A stretch of 17,395 bases of DNA from Candidatus Brocadia sp. (GCA_030837935.1 JAUQXU010000190.1:1-17395); one strand, 5' to 3'; numbered from the stretch's first letter, positions 6,608-15,111 are shown. Notes: generated from the letters alone by a model not told the origin. A program made the numbers and translations.

Positions 6608-9499
6608 TCACACCTCAATCAACCCTGCCTTTTTTGCCGTTATGCCTATTCTTTCAAGGAAGGCATTAAATCGGAACGGCTTTGTAATAACAGGAACTTT
6701 GCTCTTTTCTATAAATATCCTATATTCAGGAGAAAGGGTATCTCCTGTCATTAAAATTACTTTTTCTTTGATGACGGGCATATAACTCAACATCCATTCG
6801 TAAAACTGGATCCCAGTTATTTCTCCAGGCATTTTCAAATCCATAATTACGATATCAAACTGATCTGCCTGAACAGCCTGCATCGCATCTCTGGTACTGG
6901 ATACGGATGTTACACGGCAACCTTTTGCCGTCAACAATTCATTGCACGATTCTGCAATCCCAGCCTCATCTTCTACGAGTAATAAACGTAACCCTCTTAA
7001 GTCATACTCTCTTTTGACAGAATATTTAATCTCTTTTATTGTCTGTGCTTTGATGGGAAGTGTGACCGTAAAGAGGGCTCCTCTCTGACAATTTTTACCG
7101 ACTATCATTCCACCATGTTCTTTTATAATGCCATAGCTTACCGCCAAGCCTAACCCTGTCCCCTTCCCCACCTCTTTTGTTGTATAAAAAGGGGTAAACA
7201 ACTTTTCCTGCTCCTGGATACCAGGCCCATTGTCCTCAAATTCAACGACAATTTTATCATCTTTTTGGTATGTACGAAGAGTTAGCACTCCCCTACCATG
7301 CGCAACATGCATGGAATCCTGGGCATTATTAATGAGGTTAATAAAGACTTGCATGAGTTGCACACGATCGGCCATTGTCTTAGGCATGATTTGAGAAAGC
7401 GATTGTTCTACCTCGATATTACTGACTCGGAGGTCATTGATTTTCAATTCGAGTGCATCCTTTAGGACGTCGTTAATACAAATGTACTGCCCCTTCCTAA
7501 CGGTCTTTCGTTTTGTTGCAAATGTAAGCAGATTTTCCACAATACGTGTACAACGCTGGGACGCATCAATAATATGCCTTAATCGATTCGCAGCACTTTT
7601 TGACAGATTATCACACATCAACATAAGTTCACTGAAATTCATAATAATTGACAGGGGATTATTCAGTTCATGAGCAACCCCAGAAATCATCGTCCCAACG
7701 CTACTCATCTTTTCAGCCTGAATAAGTTGTTCTTTCAATATCTTCTGCTCTGTAACGTCATAACCAAATAAATTAATGTTCGAAATAGTATTCCACTCAT
7801 CCTTAAAATATGTTACAATCCATAAAATATCACGAATCTGATGATCCCGAGAAATAAAAGGAATTTCGATCTGTTCTCCCTTCTTACCACTCAAGAGCAT
7901 CTGTATGTCATCAAATAATTCTTCTAGTTTATCTTGTGGAATAAAAACATCAATTACTGATTTTCCAAACACCTCTGCTAATGTATAACCAAACCGCTTC
8001 TCTATAGCGCGATTCGCAAACACAATTTCTCCCTTAGAAGTTATCGTAACCACATATACCTTCGTGTTTTGTATCAAGGCATCGAGGAATTTCCGTTGAT
8101 TATACATTTCTTTTTCAGTCTCGCTCAACTTCAGCGTTTTTTCTTTTAACAGACCTTTTAACCGTTCCTGATATTCAAATATTCTTTTTTCTAATGTCCT
8201 TCGATCTGTCACATCACGAACAAATGCCCTGACCATATAATCATTTAAAATTGTATCATATTGAATTGAACACATTATTTCCGCATCTAATCGTTTACCG
8301 TCCTTTGTTAATAAAGTCATGACTAAATTATTATCCCTCCGTGAGTTAACGGAGGTATCATACTGTTTCTTAATAATAGTCCCATTGTCGTCAGCAACAA
8401 GATCAAATAAATACATAGAGGTCATTTCCTTTACACTATATCCAAGCATTTCTAATCCCATTTTATTTACATGCAGAAACCTTCCGTAACTATCCAACTT
8501 AAAAATAATCTCCGGCGCATTTTCAACCAAGTCCCTGTATTTTTCTTCCGAGGCGGTAAGACTGTCTAAGAGCATAGCATTCATCAAGGTAACGGTAATT
8601 TGTGCCGACACCTGACCTATAAGATTGCTATGGGCTTCGGTAAAGTAGGTACAATTTTTACTGAGAATATTTATACAACCAACCAGGGCATTATTAATAA
8701 AGAGCGGATAAACCATGTATGATGTAATACCACTATTCAATAGGTTTTTTTCATCATCACTCCCATTTTTATACAAGTCATTCCTTACAATAATCCTATT
8801 CGATCTTGATACCTCATGGTAAAGGAACTTTTCCAAAATAGTTTTCAGCTCATTGCTTCTATTGAGATTATGTATATCTTTCCCCAAGTCCAGCAAATAG
8901 GTATAATATTCACCCGAAGGTTCAATCCTTGATACCAAACTAAAATAATCAAAGTTTATGATCTTTCTCAGTTCGAGACATAACGCATTACAAAAATCTT
9001 TATAATTCATGTGAGAGAGCACCAAATGGTTTATATTGAGGATGGTCTCTCGCTCCAGTTCCTGTCTCTTTACCATACGGTCGGTATCGCTTTTTTGAAA
9101 TGCCCTTTTTACTACCGCGTTCAGACTTTCCCAACGAATTGGCTTTGTTACACGATCGTAAAAACCCAGACCTGACATCCTCATTTCTACGGCAGTATCG
9201 GTACTGCCGTCCTTTGTTATGTGAATTACTACCAACTGAGGATAAAGCCTTTTCATACTTTGAACAGCAGCGATCGATTTCTCCGGTTCGTGCTCTGCAT
9301 CTAATAAAATTACATCAAAACCATGCTTACCCTCCAGTAATGCGTGAAAACTATCTTCATCGTTAACGAAAGCAACACTATACCCATCATGTGTAAAGTA
9401 CTTCTGGAAAAAAGCGTATTCTGCCTTTTTACCACCCAAAGAAATAACCAGGAGTCTTTTCGTTATTATCTCATTTGTCATATTTAATACGTTTAACAT
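6608..9499 (-). CDS. Hybrid sensor histidine kinase (pseudo-receiver, GAF, 2 PAS, HisKA, HATPase, receiver)
   Basis: This is a soluble kinase without membrane segments. From the longest possible start (TTG at 9553, 981 residues) the order is as follows. Residues 32-150 form a receiver-like domain with D85 and K137, but the acidic pair is missing (VISLGG). Residues 165-330 form a GAF domain and 335-450 and 482-605 two PAS domains. A coiled linker joins the PAS domains. HisKA follows with SGVAHELNNPL (phospho-acceptor H628). The ATPase has N-box INLINNAQDSM, G1 EDNGPGI and G2 GKGTGLGL. The C-terminal receiver (855-970) has E861-D862, D905 and K958. A phosphorelay from H628 to D905 is expected. 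Starts: TTG 9553, ATG 9499 and ATG 9481 are all possible and none has a good Shine-Dalgarno. I chose ATG 9499. The terminator at 6545-6567 follows. The output regulator is unknown; an NtrC-type gene lies about 3.6 kb away. Confidence 0.93.
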   Translation of the reverse strand: MLNVLNMTNEIITKRLLVISLGGKKAEYAFFQKYFTHDGYSVAFVNDEDSFHALLEGKHGFDVILLDAEHEPEKSIAAVQSMKRLYPQLVVIHITKDGSTDTAVEMRMSGLGFYDRVTKPIRWESLNAVVKRAFQKSDTDRMVKRQELERETILNINHLVLSHMNYKDFCNALCLELRKIINFDYFSLVSRIEPSGEYYTYLLDLGKDIHNLNRSNELKTILEKFLYHEVSRSNRIIVRNDLYKNGSDDEKNLLNSGITSYMVYPLFINNALVGCINILSKNCTYFTEAHSNLIGQVSAQITVTLMNAMLLDSLTASEEKYRDLVENAPEIIFKLDSYGRFLHVNKMGLEMLGYSVKEMTSMYLFDLVADDNGTIIKKQYDTSVNSRRDNNLVMTLLTKDGKRLDAEIMCSIQYDTILNDYMVRAFVRDVTDRRTLEKRIFEYQERLKGLLKEKTLKLSETEKEMYNQRKFLDALIQNTKVYVVTITSKGEIVFANRAIEKRFGYTLAEVFGKSVIDVFIPQDKLEELFDDIQMLLSGKKGEQIEIPFISRDHQIRDILWIVTYFKDEWNTISNINLFGYDVTEQKILKEQLIQAEKMSSVGTMISGVAHELNNPLSIIMNFSELMLMCDNLSKSAANRLRHIIDASQRCTRIVENLLTFATKRKTVRKGQYICINDVLKDALELKINDLRVSNIEVEQSLSQIMPKTMADRVQLMQVFINLINNAQDSMHVAHGRGVLTLRTYQKDDKIVVEFEDNGPGIQEQEKLFTPFYTTKEVGKGTGLGLAVSYGIIKEHGGMIVGKNCQRGALFTVTLPIKAQTIKEIKYSVKREYDLRGLRLLLVEDEAGIAESCNELLTAKGCRVTSVSSTRDAMQAVQADQFDIVIMDLKMPGEITGIQFYEWMLSYMPVIKEKVILMTGDTLSPEYRIFIEKSKVPVITKPFRFNAFLERIGITAKKAGLIEV

Positions 9500-9640
9500 A
9501 TGAATTCTAGGAATTTCAAGGGTATAATCAGATTCTAAATGGAATCGGAACAATAAAATAAAACCACGAGAATGTCATACGAAACTTATTTCTGCATTTC
9601 ACGTAATTATTATGATTCCAAAATAGAACAATGCATGATT

Positions 9641-9669
9641 TTTATACATCTACTCCATTATTTTTGCAA
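9641..9669 (-). promoter_or_regulatory. Candidate promoter of the hybrid histidine kinase
   Basis: On the minus strand TTGCAA (9669-9664), 17 bases, TATAAA (9646-9641). It would give a leader of about 80-150 bases depending on the start codon used. Confidence 0.45.
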
Positions 9670-9713
9670 TCAAAATATAGCAAGTCATGTGCAAAAACAA
9701 TTTTATAACCAGT

Positions 9714-9733
9714 AAGGTAACCACCCCTACCTT
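9714..9733 (-). terminator. Weak hairpin after the ERCC4 nuclease gene
   Basis: AAGGTA, eight bases, TACCTT, 27 bases after the stop at 9760. The T-rich stretch follows only after about ten bases, so it is a poor intrinsic terminator and may be only an mRNA 3' hairpin. Confidence 0.3.
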
Positions 9734-9759
9734 GAAGATCGCAACAATCAAAAACAGTC

Positions 9760-10392
9760 TTAGGCAATAATTGCACGAATTTTTGCTGCCTTCTTTTTCC
9801 CTATACCTTCCACGTGTGTAAGTTCCTGCTCGTCGGCAGCAAAGACCTTTTCTACGCTCCCAAAATATTCTAACATCCTTTTTGCCATCCTTGGCCCAAT
9901 ACCCGGCAATCCCTGGAGTAGATATAACTTTCTTGTTTGCAAACGCTTGGGTTTTCTACCCATCCTCTTTAAAGTATCATTCCCGTATTTGACATCATGA
10001 ATCCCTGCTATTATCAATATTTCTGCTGTACCCTGTGGAGTCTTTGAAAAGATCAAGGGTATTTGCCAAGAAATAGATAATGAGACGATCGCCCCCTTGA
10101 TGGCTTGTGGATCAATTTGGCAACCAGTATGAAATAAACCTACTCCTTCTATTACCATAAACTGTATTTCTGCATACCTTTTTAAACGGGACGCTTGGGA
10201 AAACAACCGTCCGTCAATAATGGACAGGACAAAGTCTTTTGTCGTCTTTCGTTCAACAGCAATGCGTTTATTGATCAGATAATCACCAATGGACAGACAC
10301 TTTTCTTCTACAACAATATCCTCGTGAGCCCGGAGTGCCTCTATAATCCCAACATCTCTTTCGCGATGGTCAACTTCTATGATGATACCCAT
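9760..10392 (-). CDS. ERCC4-type nuclease with helix-hairpin-helix domain (XPF/Hef C-terminal half)
   Basis: This is a 210-residue protein from ATG 10392. An upstream in-frame TTG at 10407 would add five residues. The ERCC4 nuclease signature is complete: EVDHRE near the N-terminus, GDYLI, then VERKTTKDFVLSIIDGRLF, which gives the ERK-x3-D catalytic motif binding Mg2+, and RLKRYAE. Two helix-hairpin-helix elements follow: LQGLPGIGPRMAKRML and LTHVEGIGKKKAAKI. This is the architecture of the nuclease half of archaeal Hef and XPF, which cut branched or flap DNA at forks and lesions. No helicase is attached. The family is patchy in bacteria, so transfer from archaea is possible. The gene starts 25 bp after the ABC exporter stop and is likely co-transcribed with it. 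Repair of interstrand damage or stalled forks is inferred. Confidence 0.92.
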   Translation of the reverse strand: MGIIIEVDHRERDVGIIEALRAHEDIVVEEKCLSIGDYLINKRIAVERKTTKDFVLSIIDGRLFSQASRLKRYAEIQFMVIEGVGLFHTGCQIDPQAIKGAIVSLSISWQIPLIFSKTPQGTAEILIIAGIHDVKYGNDTLKRMGRKPKRLQTRKLYLLQGLPGIGPRMAKRMLEYFGSVEKVFAADEQELTHVEGIGKKKAAKIRAIIA

Positions 10393-10417
10393 AGCAAAAA
10401 AACCCAAAAACTCTCAG

Positions 10418-12187
10418 TTATTCAATAGTCATTGCAAATTTCTTATCGAATTGTTCCTCATACAGTTCCCGGTAAAGACCACATGAATGTTGCAGCAATT
10501 CTTGATGATTACCTTTCTCCACAATCTCTCCGTTATGAAAGACCACAATCATATCTGCTGATTGAATCGTAGAAAGCCGGTGAGCAATGATTACGGTCGT
10601 ACGTCCTTTCATTAATCTCTTCAATGCCTCCTGGATCAGGTTTTCAGCTTTAGAATCCAAAGAGGAGGTCGCTTCATCTAAAATTAAAATAGGCGCATTT
10701 TTTAAAAAGGCCCGCGCCAGCGCAATACGCTGCCTCTGCCCTCCTGAAAGTTTCATCCCCCCTTCTCCAATTTCCGTTTGATGACCCTTCGGCAGTCTGC
10801 AAATAAAGTCATGAGCATTGGCAGAAATAATTGCCGACTGGACTTCTTCCTCAGAAGCATTAGGTTTGCCAAACAGGATATTCTCATAAACCGTACCTGA
10901 AAACAAAATGGGCTCCTGGGGCACGGCAGCAATGTGTCTTCTCAACCAACTAAGCTTAAAATCCCTGATATCCCAGCCATCGATACTAATCCTTCCTTCT
11001 GATATATCATAAAACCTTGGAATGAGCTTGACGAAAGTAGACTTACCAGCGCCACTTGGCCCTACCAATGCCACCGTGCTACCAGCCGGTATGTGTAAAT
11101 TGATATCCTTCAGGACAGTTTTTGACATTTCATAGGCAAAATAGACATTTAAGAATTTGATATCTCCCCTGATAGGCCCGAGTTCCTTAGCGTCTGGACA
11201 ATCCACAATCTCTGAAGAAGTGTTAAATACCTCAAAAATTCTTTCCATCGCTGATTGAGAGTTGGCTAAAAGGACATTAAGTTCAGTGAGTCGGTTCAAG
11301 GGGTTGTAAAACATACCCAGGTAGGCATAAAATGCCGTCAACTCGCCAACCGTAAGGCGACCATAGATGACCTGTATTGCCCCAAACCAGACCACAAGAA
11401 TCGGCGCAATGGAAGTTAAAAAGCCAATTACAGATTGTGCCGTAGCGTTATGCTGTATATGTCTCAACTGATAGAGTAAATATTCCCGGTTATCCTGAAA
11501 GAAGTGCTTTTCCTCTGCCTTCTCCCGTGTATAAGATTGTATGATGGAAATGCCTCCAAGTTTTTCGTGAACATTCCCAGAGATTTCTTCCATCTTTTGC
11601 CGTGCTAGCTTGCTGGTTCTCACAATTTTAGATTTGAAATACTTGTTCAACATCACATAAAAAGGGAAAATAGCGATAGATACCAGCGCCAACCGCCAAT
11701 TCATGTGAAAAAGGAGAAATGCAATTAAAAATAAAGAACTCGCATCCATAACAGTATTGGTGAATGCGGCACCAACAAAGTTTTGGGCAACCGCAATATC
11801 CCCCAGCAAACGCGATGCAACCGATCCTACCTGACGTTTTTCGTAGAAACTCAGCGACATCCGTTGAAGATGGACATACAACTCATGCCGTAAATCAAAG
11901 ACAAGCCTTTGACCAGCCTGGTCAGCATAGTAGGATCTAAAATAAGTAACCACTGCCCAAAACAAATAAAGCACAATCATAGCCAGCATGGTGTAATGTA
12001 CTTTCGTAGCATCATACGAAGACGGTGACAATAAATGATCAATCACGTCTTTAAAAACCCACGGAAAGATCAAAGGAATGTTGTATTTCAATAGCCCACA
12101 AAAGGTAGCGATTGTAATCAACCGACGGTATGGCTTTACGTAAGAAAGAAACTTTTTAACTGCAGGGTTTATAAAAACTTTTGCCAC
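10418..12187 (-). CDS. MsbA-like ABC exporter (TMD-NBD half-transporter)
   Basis: This is a type IV ABC exporter half-transporter that works as a homodimer in the inner membrane. Numbered from the longest start (TTG 12232, 604 residues), six hydrophobic segments lie between about 36 and 305, with the MsbA-like helices and the QRLVFDLRHELYVHLQRMSL coupling region. The nucleotide-binding domain has Walker A GPSGAGKST (391-399), Q-loop Q439, signature LSGGQ (495-499), Walker B ILILDE (515-520) and H551. The start is more likely GTG at 12187: GGAAG sits seven bases before it, while TTG 12232 has no ribosome site. That leaves 589 residues. Members move lipid A-type lipids, other lipids, drugs or peptides. 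Substrate cannot be told from sequence, although the overall pattern is closest to MsbA. The nuclease gene follows in the same operon. Confidence 0.95.
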   Translation of the reverse strand: MAKVFINPAVKKFLSYVKPYRRLITIATFCGLLKYNIPLIFPWVFKDVIDHLLSPSSYDATKVHYTMLAMIVLYLFWAVVTYFRSYYADQAGQRLVFDLRHELYVHLQRMSLSFYEKRQVGSVASRLLGDIAVAQNFVGAAFTNTVMDASSLFLIAFLLFHMNWRLALVSIAIFPFYVMLNKYFKSKIVRTSKLARQKMEEISGNVHEKLGGISIIQSYTREKAEEKHFFQDNREYLLYQLRHIQHNATAQSVIGFLTSIAPILVVWFGAIQVIYGRLTVGELTAFYAYLGMFYNPLNRLTELNVLLANSQSAMERIFEVFNTSSEIVDCPDAKELGPIRGDIKFLNVYFAYEMSKTVLKDINLHIPAGSTVALVGPSGAGKSTFVKLIPRFYDISEGRISIDGWDIRDFKLSWLRRHIAAVPQEPILFSGTVYENILFGKPNASEEEVQSAIISANAHDFICRLPKGHQTEIGEGGMKLSGGQRQRIALARAFLKNAPILILDEATSSLDSKAENLIQEALKRLMKGRTTVIIAHRLSTIQSADMIVVFHNGEIVEKGNHQELLQHSCGLYRELYEEQFDKKFAMTIE

Positions 12188-12399
12188 GACTTTACTTCCA
12201 CTTATTAAACAAAACACACTATACTGCCGCAAAATCCCAATTAATGATTTTATTCTATAGTAGCAGTTTCCAAATAGAAAGCCGTTAAAGCGACTGAGAG
12301 AACCTTTAATCCCCCTGATTGATGGAGAATCTGAAAGCGCAAATATTGTGCCTATATGTACTCTTTTTTAGACATTAAACAGAATATACACCCTGTAGT

Positions 12400-13161
12400 T
12401 TATTTCATTTTTCTTACCGGATGCGTTTTGGGAAATTCTTGAGCAATTTTAGCCGCTTCCGGAGAGCAGTGCGGGTGGCCCCAGCCACTCGCACTGACGC
12501 CATTAGTAATATCATACACAATATTATCATCTTTTAATGGGCTAACCCCCGCAGGGACGTAGTCCAGCTTCAGTTTATTCCGTACCTTCCATGCGATATT
12601 GTGATCAGCACAAGAACTATCGCCGCTAACACCTAAAGCTCCAACAAGTTTTCCCTCACTGTTATACAATGCTAACCCCCCTCCAAATACATTGACCCCA
12701 CCTATCTTATGGCCAACCATAGGGTCTTTTTCCGTGCCGTTTTTTTCGGACGAACCCTGATAAGCAACTTCCGGAGAAACTGGGTTACTCTCCTGTAACC
12801 CAAATAAACTACCACCCGGTTGCACCGCAGAAAAAAGATTTGCGGTTGACAATGCAAATTCCGGCAGACTGAACGCATTAGCGGTATTGGCCTTTTGCGC
12901 TGAAATAACCCGGCTGCCAGGCCATTGATCGCCTCTGTCTTTTCCGGAAAACACCACCGCCTTTACCACACCGTCCCGGTCCACTACCGTTGCCCACATA
13001 TGAAAACCGAATCCACCATTGTTCTCTTTCACTACGGTTTTAAGGACTTCCTGAAGCTCCGCGTACGAAGGTAAACCATTCGCAAAAGAACATGGTGAAA
13101 ATAAACCAACGAAAAATAGTGATCTAATAAAATTATTAAAACCCACTTTAAAAGGCTTCAT
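12400..13161 (-). CDS. Exported GlcG/HbpS-family protein (putative heme- or cofactor-binding)
   Basis: This is a 253-residue protein with a Sec signal peptide (charged MKPFKVGFNNFIR, hydrophobic SLFFVGLFS, likely cleavage near CSFANG). The body has the GlcG/HbpS (DUF336) pattern: a VVDRDGVVKAVVFSG strand turn, SAQKANTANAFSLPEF, GGVNVFGGGLALYN and GKLVGALGVSGDSSCADHNIAWKVR. HbpS, the best-studied member, binds heme and signals to a sensor kinase. Others sit in glycolate operons with no settled role. The C-terminal SASGWGHPHC is Cys/His-rich and could bind a metal or heme (inference). An AGGAG site lies nine bases before the ATG. The gene is 113 bp downstream of the PrcB-like gene on the same strand. 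No clear terminator follows; the 167 bp to the exporter TTG shows nothing definite. Confidence 0.9.
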   Translation of the reverse strand: MKPFKVGFNNFIRSLFFVGLFSPCSFANGLPSYAELQEVLKTVVKENNGGFGFHMWATVVDRDGVVKAVVFSGKDRGDQWPGSRVISAQKANTANAFSLPEFALSTANLFSAVQPGGSLFGLQESNPVSPEVAYQGSSEKNGTEKDPMVGHKIGGVNVFGGGLALYNSEGKLVGALGVSGDSSCADHNIAWKVRNKLKLDYVPAGVSPLKDDNIVYDITNGVSASGWGHPHCSPEAAKIAQEFPKTHPVRKMK

Positions 13162-13274
13162 GATATCAATCTCCTATTCAATGAAATTTGTAAGAACGAA
13201 TGAACATTTTTCAGACTTGTTTTAATCTTAGCAATAACAACTTAACCGCATTTAACTTTTCATGCAGGCACTCT

Positions 13275-13763
13275 CTATGGCTTCCTGTGCTCAAAAACGA
13301 CGGATCGTACAGGAAGCTTCTTGAGCTTAATGATATGGAAAGGGTTGGTGAGGATAGTAAGCATACCAGGATTTTCATTGTCTTCAATGAGGGCATGGAG
13401 CCTTCTGTCATGGTCTATATTAACCTCCAAAACATTAATGCTCGGCCCCCCACCCGTGGATTGAAGTCCTAACAAACTAACAATCACCATCTCTTTACCA
13501 AAATTAACATCAGGCAATACAGGTGCTGGTTGTAAGCCTTCAGTATGGACAGTCCAAAACTCCCTCCATGTATCCCGATCTCTCATAAGCATGTCTGCTT
13601 CAATAAAGCTAGAGTCATTGTATCGGTAGTAGCTAATTTCACCTTGTTCAACCGTCGTAAACGGTATGGATTTAACCAACTCAGAGGAGCTCGTGTCCTG
13701 GAGGAAAACGGGAAAGACCAAAGCAAAAGACAAGAATAAACTCAAGAGTATTTTGATTCTCAT
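13275..13763 (-). CDS. Secreted PrcB-like (protease complex subunit PrcB C-terminal domain) protein
   Basis: From ATG 13763 the protein has 162 residues and begins with a good signal peptide (MRIKILLSLFLSFALVFPVFL). The frame is open for 32 more codons to 13859, but that extension is basic, lacks a ribosome site and would bury the signal peptide. The mature part follows the PrcB_C pattern: RDTWREFWTVHT, PVLPDVNFGKEMVIVSLLG, STGGGPSINVLEV (a variant of the usual TGGYSI) and a closing VVFEH strand. In Treponema, PrcB is the accessory subunit of the PrcA protease. Elsewhere these domains occur alone in exported proteins with unknown partners, and no protease is encoded in this window. It lies 118 bp after the cupin gene on the same strand. 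A weak AGAAG sits eight bases before the start. Confidence 0.75.
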   Translation of the reverse strand: MRIKILLSLFLSFALVFPVFLQDTSSSELVKSIPFTTVEQGEISYYRYNDSSFIEADMLMRDRDTWREFWTVHTEGLQPAPVLPDVNFGKEMVIVSLLGLQSTGGGPSINVLEVNIDHDRRLHALIEDNENPGMLTILTNPFHIIKLKKLPVRSVVFEHRKP

Positions 13764-13881
13764 GGCACATACTTCTAAATTCAGCGGTGGCGTTTTGCGC
13801 CGTCCACTGGAATAAATTGTTAGTCTCTTTTTGAAAATATTCATCCTCTGGATTTCCAATAATCTGGCTTGCTTCTAAGAT

Positions 13882-14250
13882 TCATTTTTTCATTATTTCA
13901 ATAAACTCTTTCTCATCAACTTTTAATCCGAAATAGGTAATCACAAGTTCAGAAGCTATGGTATTTATAATCTCATGGACTTCCCCGGGTTCGACCACAA
14001 TGCAAACGCCCCTTTCAAGCCGGTATTCCGTATTCTCAACTCGGATGATTCCCTCGCCCTCTTCGACGAAGAAAACCTCGTACATATCATCGTGAGCGTG
14101 AGCATCTGCTACTTGACCTGATCGAAAGCGTACCTGGGAAAAATTGCTTAAATGTGGTATTTCGCCAGCCCACAGCATCACTTTTTTTTTGATCTCAGGA
14201 TTGTGGGAAATGCCCTCCTCTGGTAGATTTGAAAGTGAAATAATTTTCAT
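13882..14250 (-). CDS. Single-domain cupin protein
   Basis: From ATG 14250 the protein has 122 residues and one double-stranded beta-helix domain. Motif 1 is complete: G45, H51, H53, E58, G65 (GQVADAHAHDDMYEVFFVEEGEG in spacing). Motif 2 is present as VVEPGEVHEIIN with H92 and N96. The two His, one Glu and the motif-2 His would hold a divalent metal. Such cupins are isomerases, dioxygenases or sugar-binding proteins, and the substrate cannot be assigned. The ATG overlaps the TGA of the upstream membrane protein by four bases (ATGA), so the two are translationally coupled and probably act together. A longer in-frame start at 14316 would lie entirely inside the membrane gene and is unlikely. 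Confidence 0.85.
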   Translation of the reverse strand: MKIISLSNLPEEGISHNPEIKKKVMLWAGEIPHLSNFSQVRFRSGQVADAHAHDDMYEVFFVEEGEGIIRVENTEYRLERGVCIVVEPGEVHEIINTIASELVITYFGLKVDEKEFIEIMKK

Positions 14251-14603
14251 AAATTTATCTTCAATGCCATCACACTGGCGATGGTTAACGCCTCTGCAAT
14301 GGCTATTACCTCCCAAAATATCAGTTCTAATCCTATGAGAAGAAATGGCTCACCAAACTGGTTAAACGGCGTGAAAAATTCCCAGAATAGGAAGGAGAGA
14401 AAGAAGATACGTGCGGCTAACCTCGCCGCCTTTGCAGTAATGCCTGATGGCCATACAGGGAAAAGCCATCGATAGACAAAAGCGTGTCCAATGCCAAACA
14501 GCATGAGTCCAATAATAATTGGAGCTGGACGAGAAACCACCAGTGGTGTTGGTTCAATCTCCGTCCACACCGCAATAAGTGTTCTAAGGATCGGATTTTT
14601 CAT
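14247..14603 (-). CDS. Small three-helix membrane protein of unknown function
   Basis: This is a 118-residue protein with hydrophobic segments at about 28-50, 62-82 and 87-112, a short N-terminal region and almost no tail. I do not recognise the family. Notable are a WPSG turn after helix 1, acidic residues inside helix 3 (GLELIFWEVIAIAEAL), and aromatic-rich FLFWEFF. These features resemble small membrane proteins such as DoxX or DUF-type quinone-associated proteins, but that is only an impression. The upstream AAGGG is only two bases from the ATG, so translation initiation may be weak. The stop overlaps the cupin start (ATGA), which implies joint expression. No clear promoter is visible in the 83 bp between its start and the palindromic element at 14687. 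Confidence 0.75.
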   Translation of the reverse strand: MKNPILRTLIAVWTEIEPTPLVVSRPAPIIIGLMLFGIGHAFVYRWLFPVWPSGITAKAARLAARIFFLSFLFWEFFTPFNQFGEPFLLIGLELIFWEVIAIAEALTIASVMALKINL

Positions 14604-14928
14604 TGCCCTTTTCAGTGCACTTCTTAAAAGACGGCATCCATTTGATCATGCACACAGAACGAAATGAGAACGGGTTCAAGTTATGAGTAGGGTGGATTAA
14701 GGCATTGGTTTTTACGCCGAATCCACCAATACTATTTCCAGGAAAGGTGGATTTGCTCTCGCTTAATCCACCCTACAGCAAACCCGCTTACATAAAATGA
14801 AAATTCCAATACGATTAAAATATATTTTTAACCATCTTCTATTCTCCCCTTGCGAATGGGAGAAAGAGAGGAGCCCATCTGCTTACAGCTTTACCGCACC
14901 ATGCCTTGACAATAAAGTCAAGCAAACA
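14604..14928. other. Intergenic region holding a MITE-like palindrome and two small hairpins
   Basis: 325 bp without a supported gene between the membrane protein and the four-Cys gene. It holds the 90-bp palindromic element (14687-14776) and two weaker hairpins, TTCTCCC-N9-GGGAGAA (14842-14864) and CTTGAC-N6-GTCAAG (14905-14922). The last lies seven bases after the four-Cys gene stop but has no T-run. An open frame on the plus strand from 14797 is the shadow of that gene. Confidence 0.6.
14687..14776. repeat. MITE/REP-like palindromic element with GTAGGGTGGATTAAG ends
   Basis: The 90-bp unit has perfect 15-bp terminal inverted repeats, GTAGGGTGGATTAAG (14687-14701) and its complement (14762-14776). 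Inside lie AATCCACC (14720-14727) and GGTGGATT (14746-14753), so either one long stem or two side-by-side hairpins can form. Dispersed palindromes with GTAGGGTGG ends are common in unrelated bacteria and are moved by a transposase in trans. No ORF is inside and no clear target-site duplication is visible. Base composition differs from the surroundings. Confidence 0.75.
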
Positions 14929-15111
14929 CTACTTTTCTCTGGGAGCGTAAGCAAAGCACTGAAATTCTGCCGCGTCTTGTTGGTCTGCTCTCGTCAGGAT
15001 GCAAAGAATCTCCTCTCTGGGATCGTCATCTTTTTTACAGGATACACAAAGGTCTGGTTTCGGTACCAGGTCTGGATTGATTTCTGTTCCATCGTCATTA
15101 TAAAACGGCAT
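14929..15111 (-). CDS. Small four-cysteine protein, function unknown
   Basis: This is a 60-residue acidic soluble protein with four cysteines: a CVSC pair (C22, C25), C37 and C52. It begins with MPFYNDDGTEINPDLVPKP and contains an EEILCILTRADQ core. I recall short proteins of this same layout from Geobacter-like and other anaerobes, but their function is unknown to me. The spacing C-x2-C-x11-C-x14-C fits a zinc or iron knuckle. GGGTGA sits eight bases before the ATG, giving a good start. The gene begins 57 bp after the exported FmdE-like gene on the same strand, so they form a likely operon. A role in metal or redox handling is inference. Confidence 0.75.
   Translation of the reverse strand: MPFYNDDGTEINPDLVPKPDLCVSCKKDDDPREEILCILTRADQQDAAEFQCFAYAPREK

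Noticed and set aside
9500..9553. TTG start of the hybrid kinase at 9553
   Set aside because: No ribosome site precedes it and the added 18 residues are not part of the receiver fold; ATG 9499 preferred, though not proven.
13275..13859. Extended start for the PrcB-like protein at 13859
   Set aside because: It would put 32 basic residues before a clear signal peptide and has no ribosome site.
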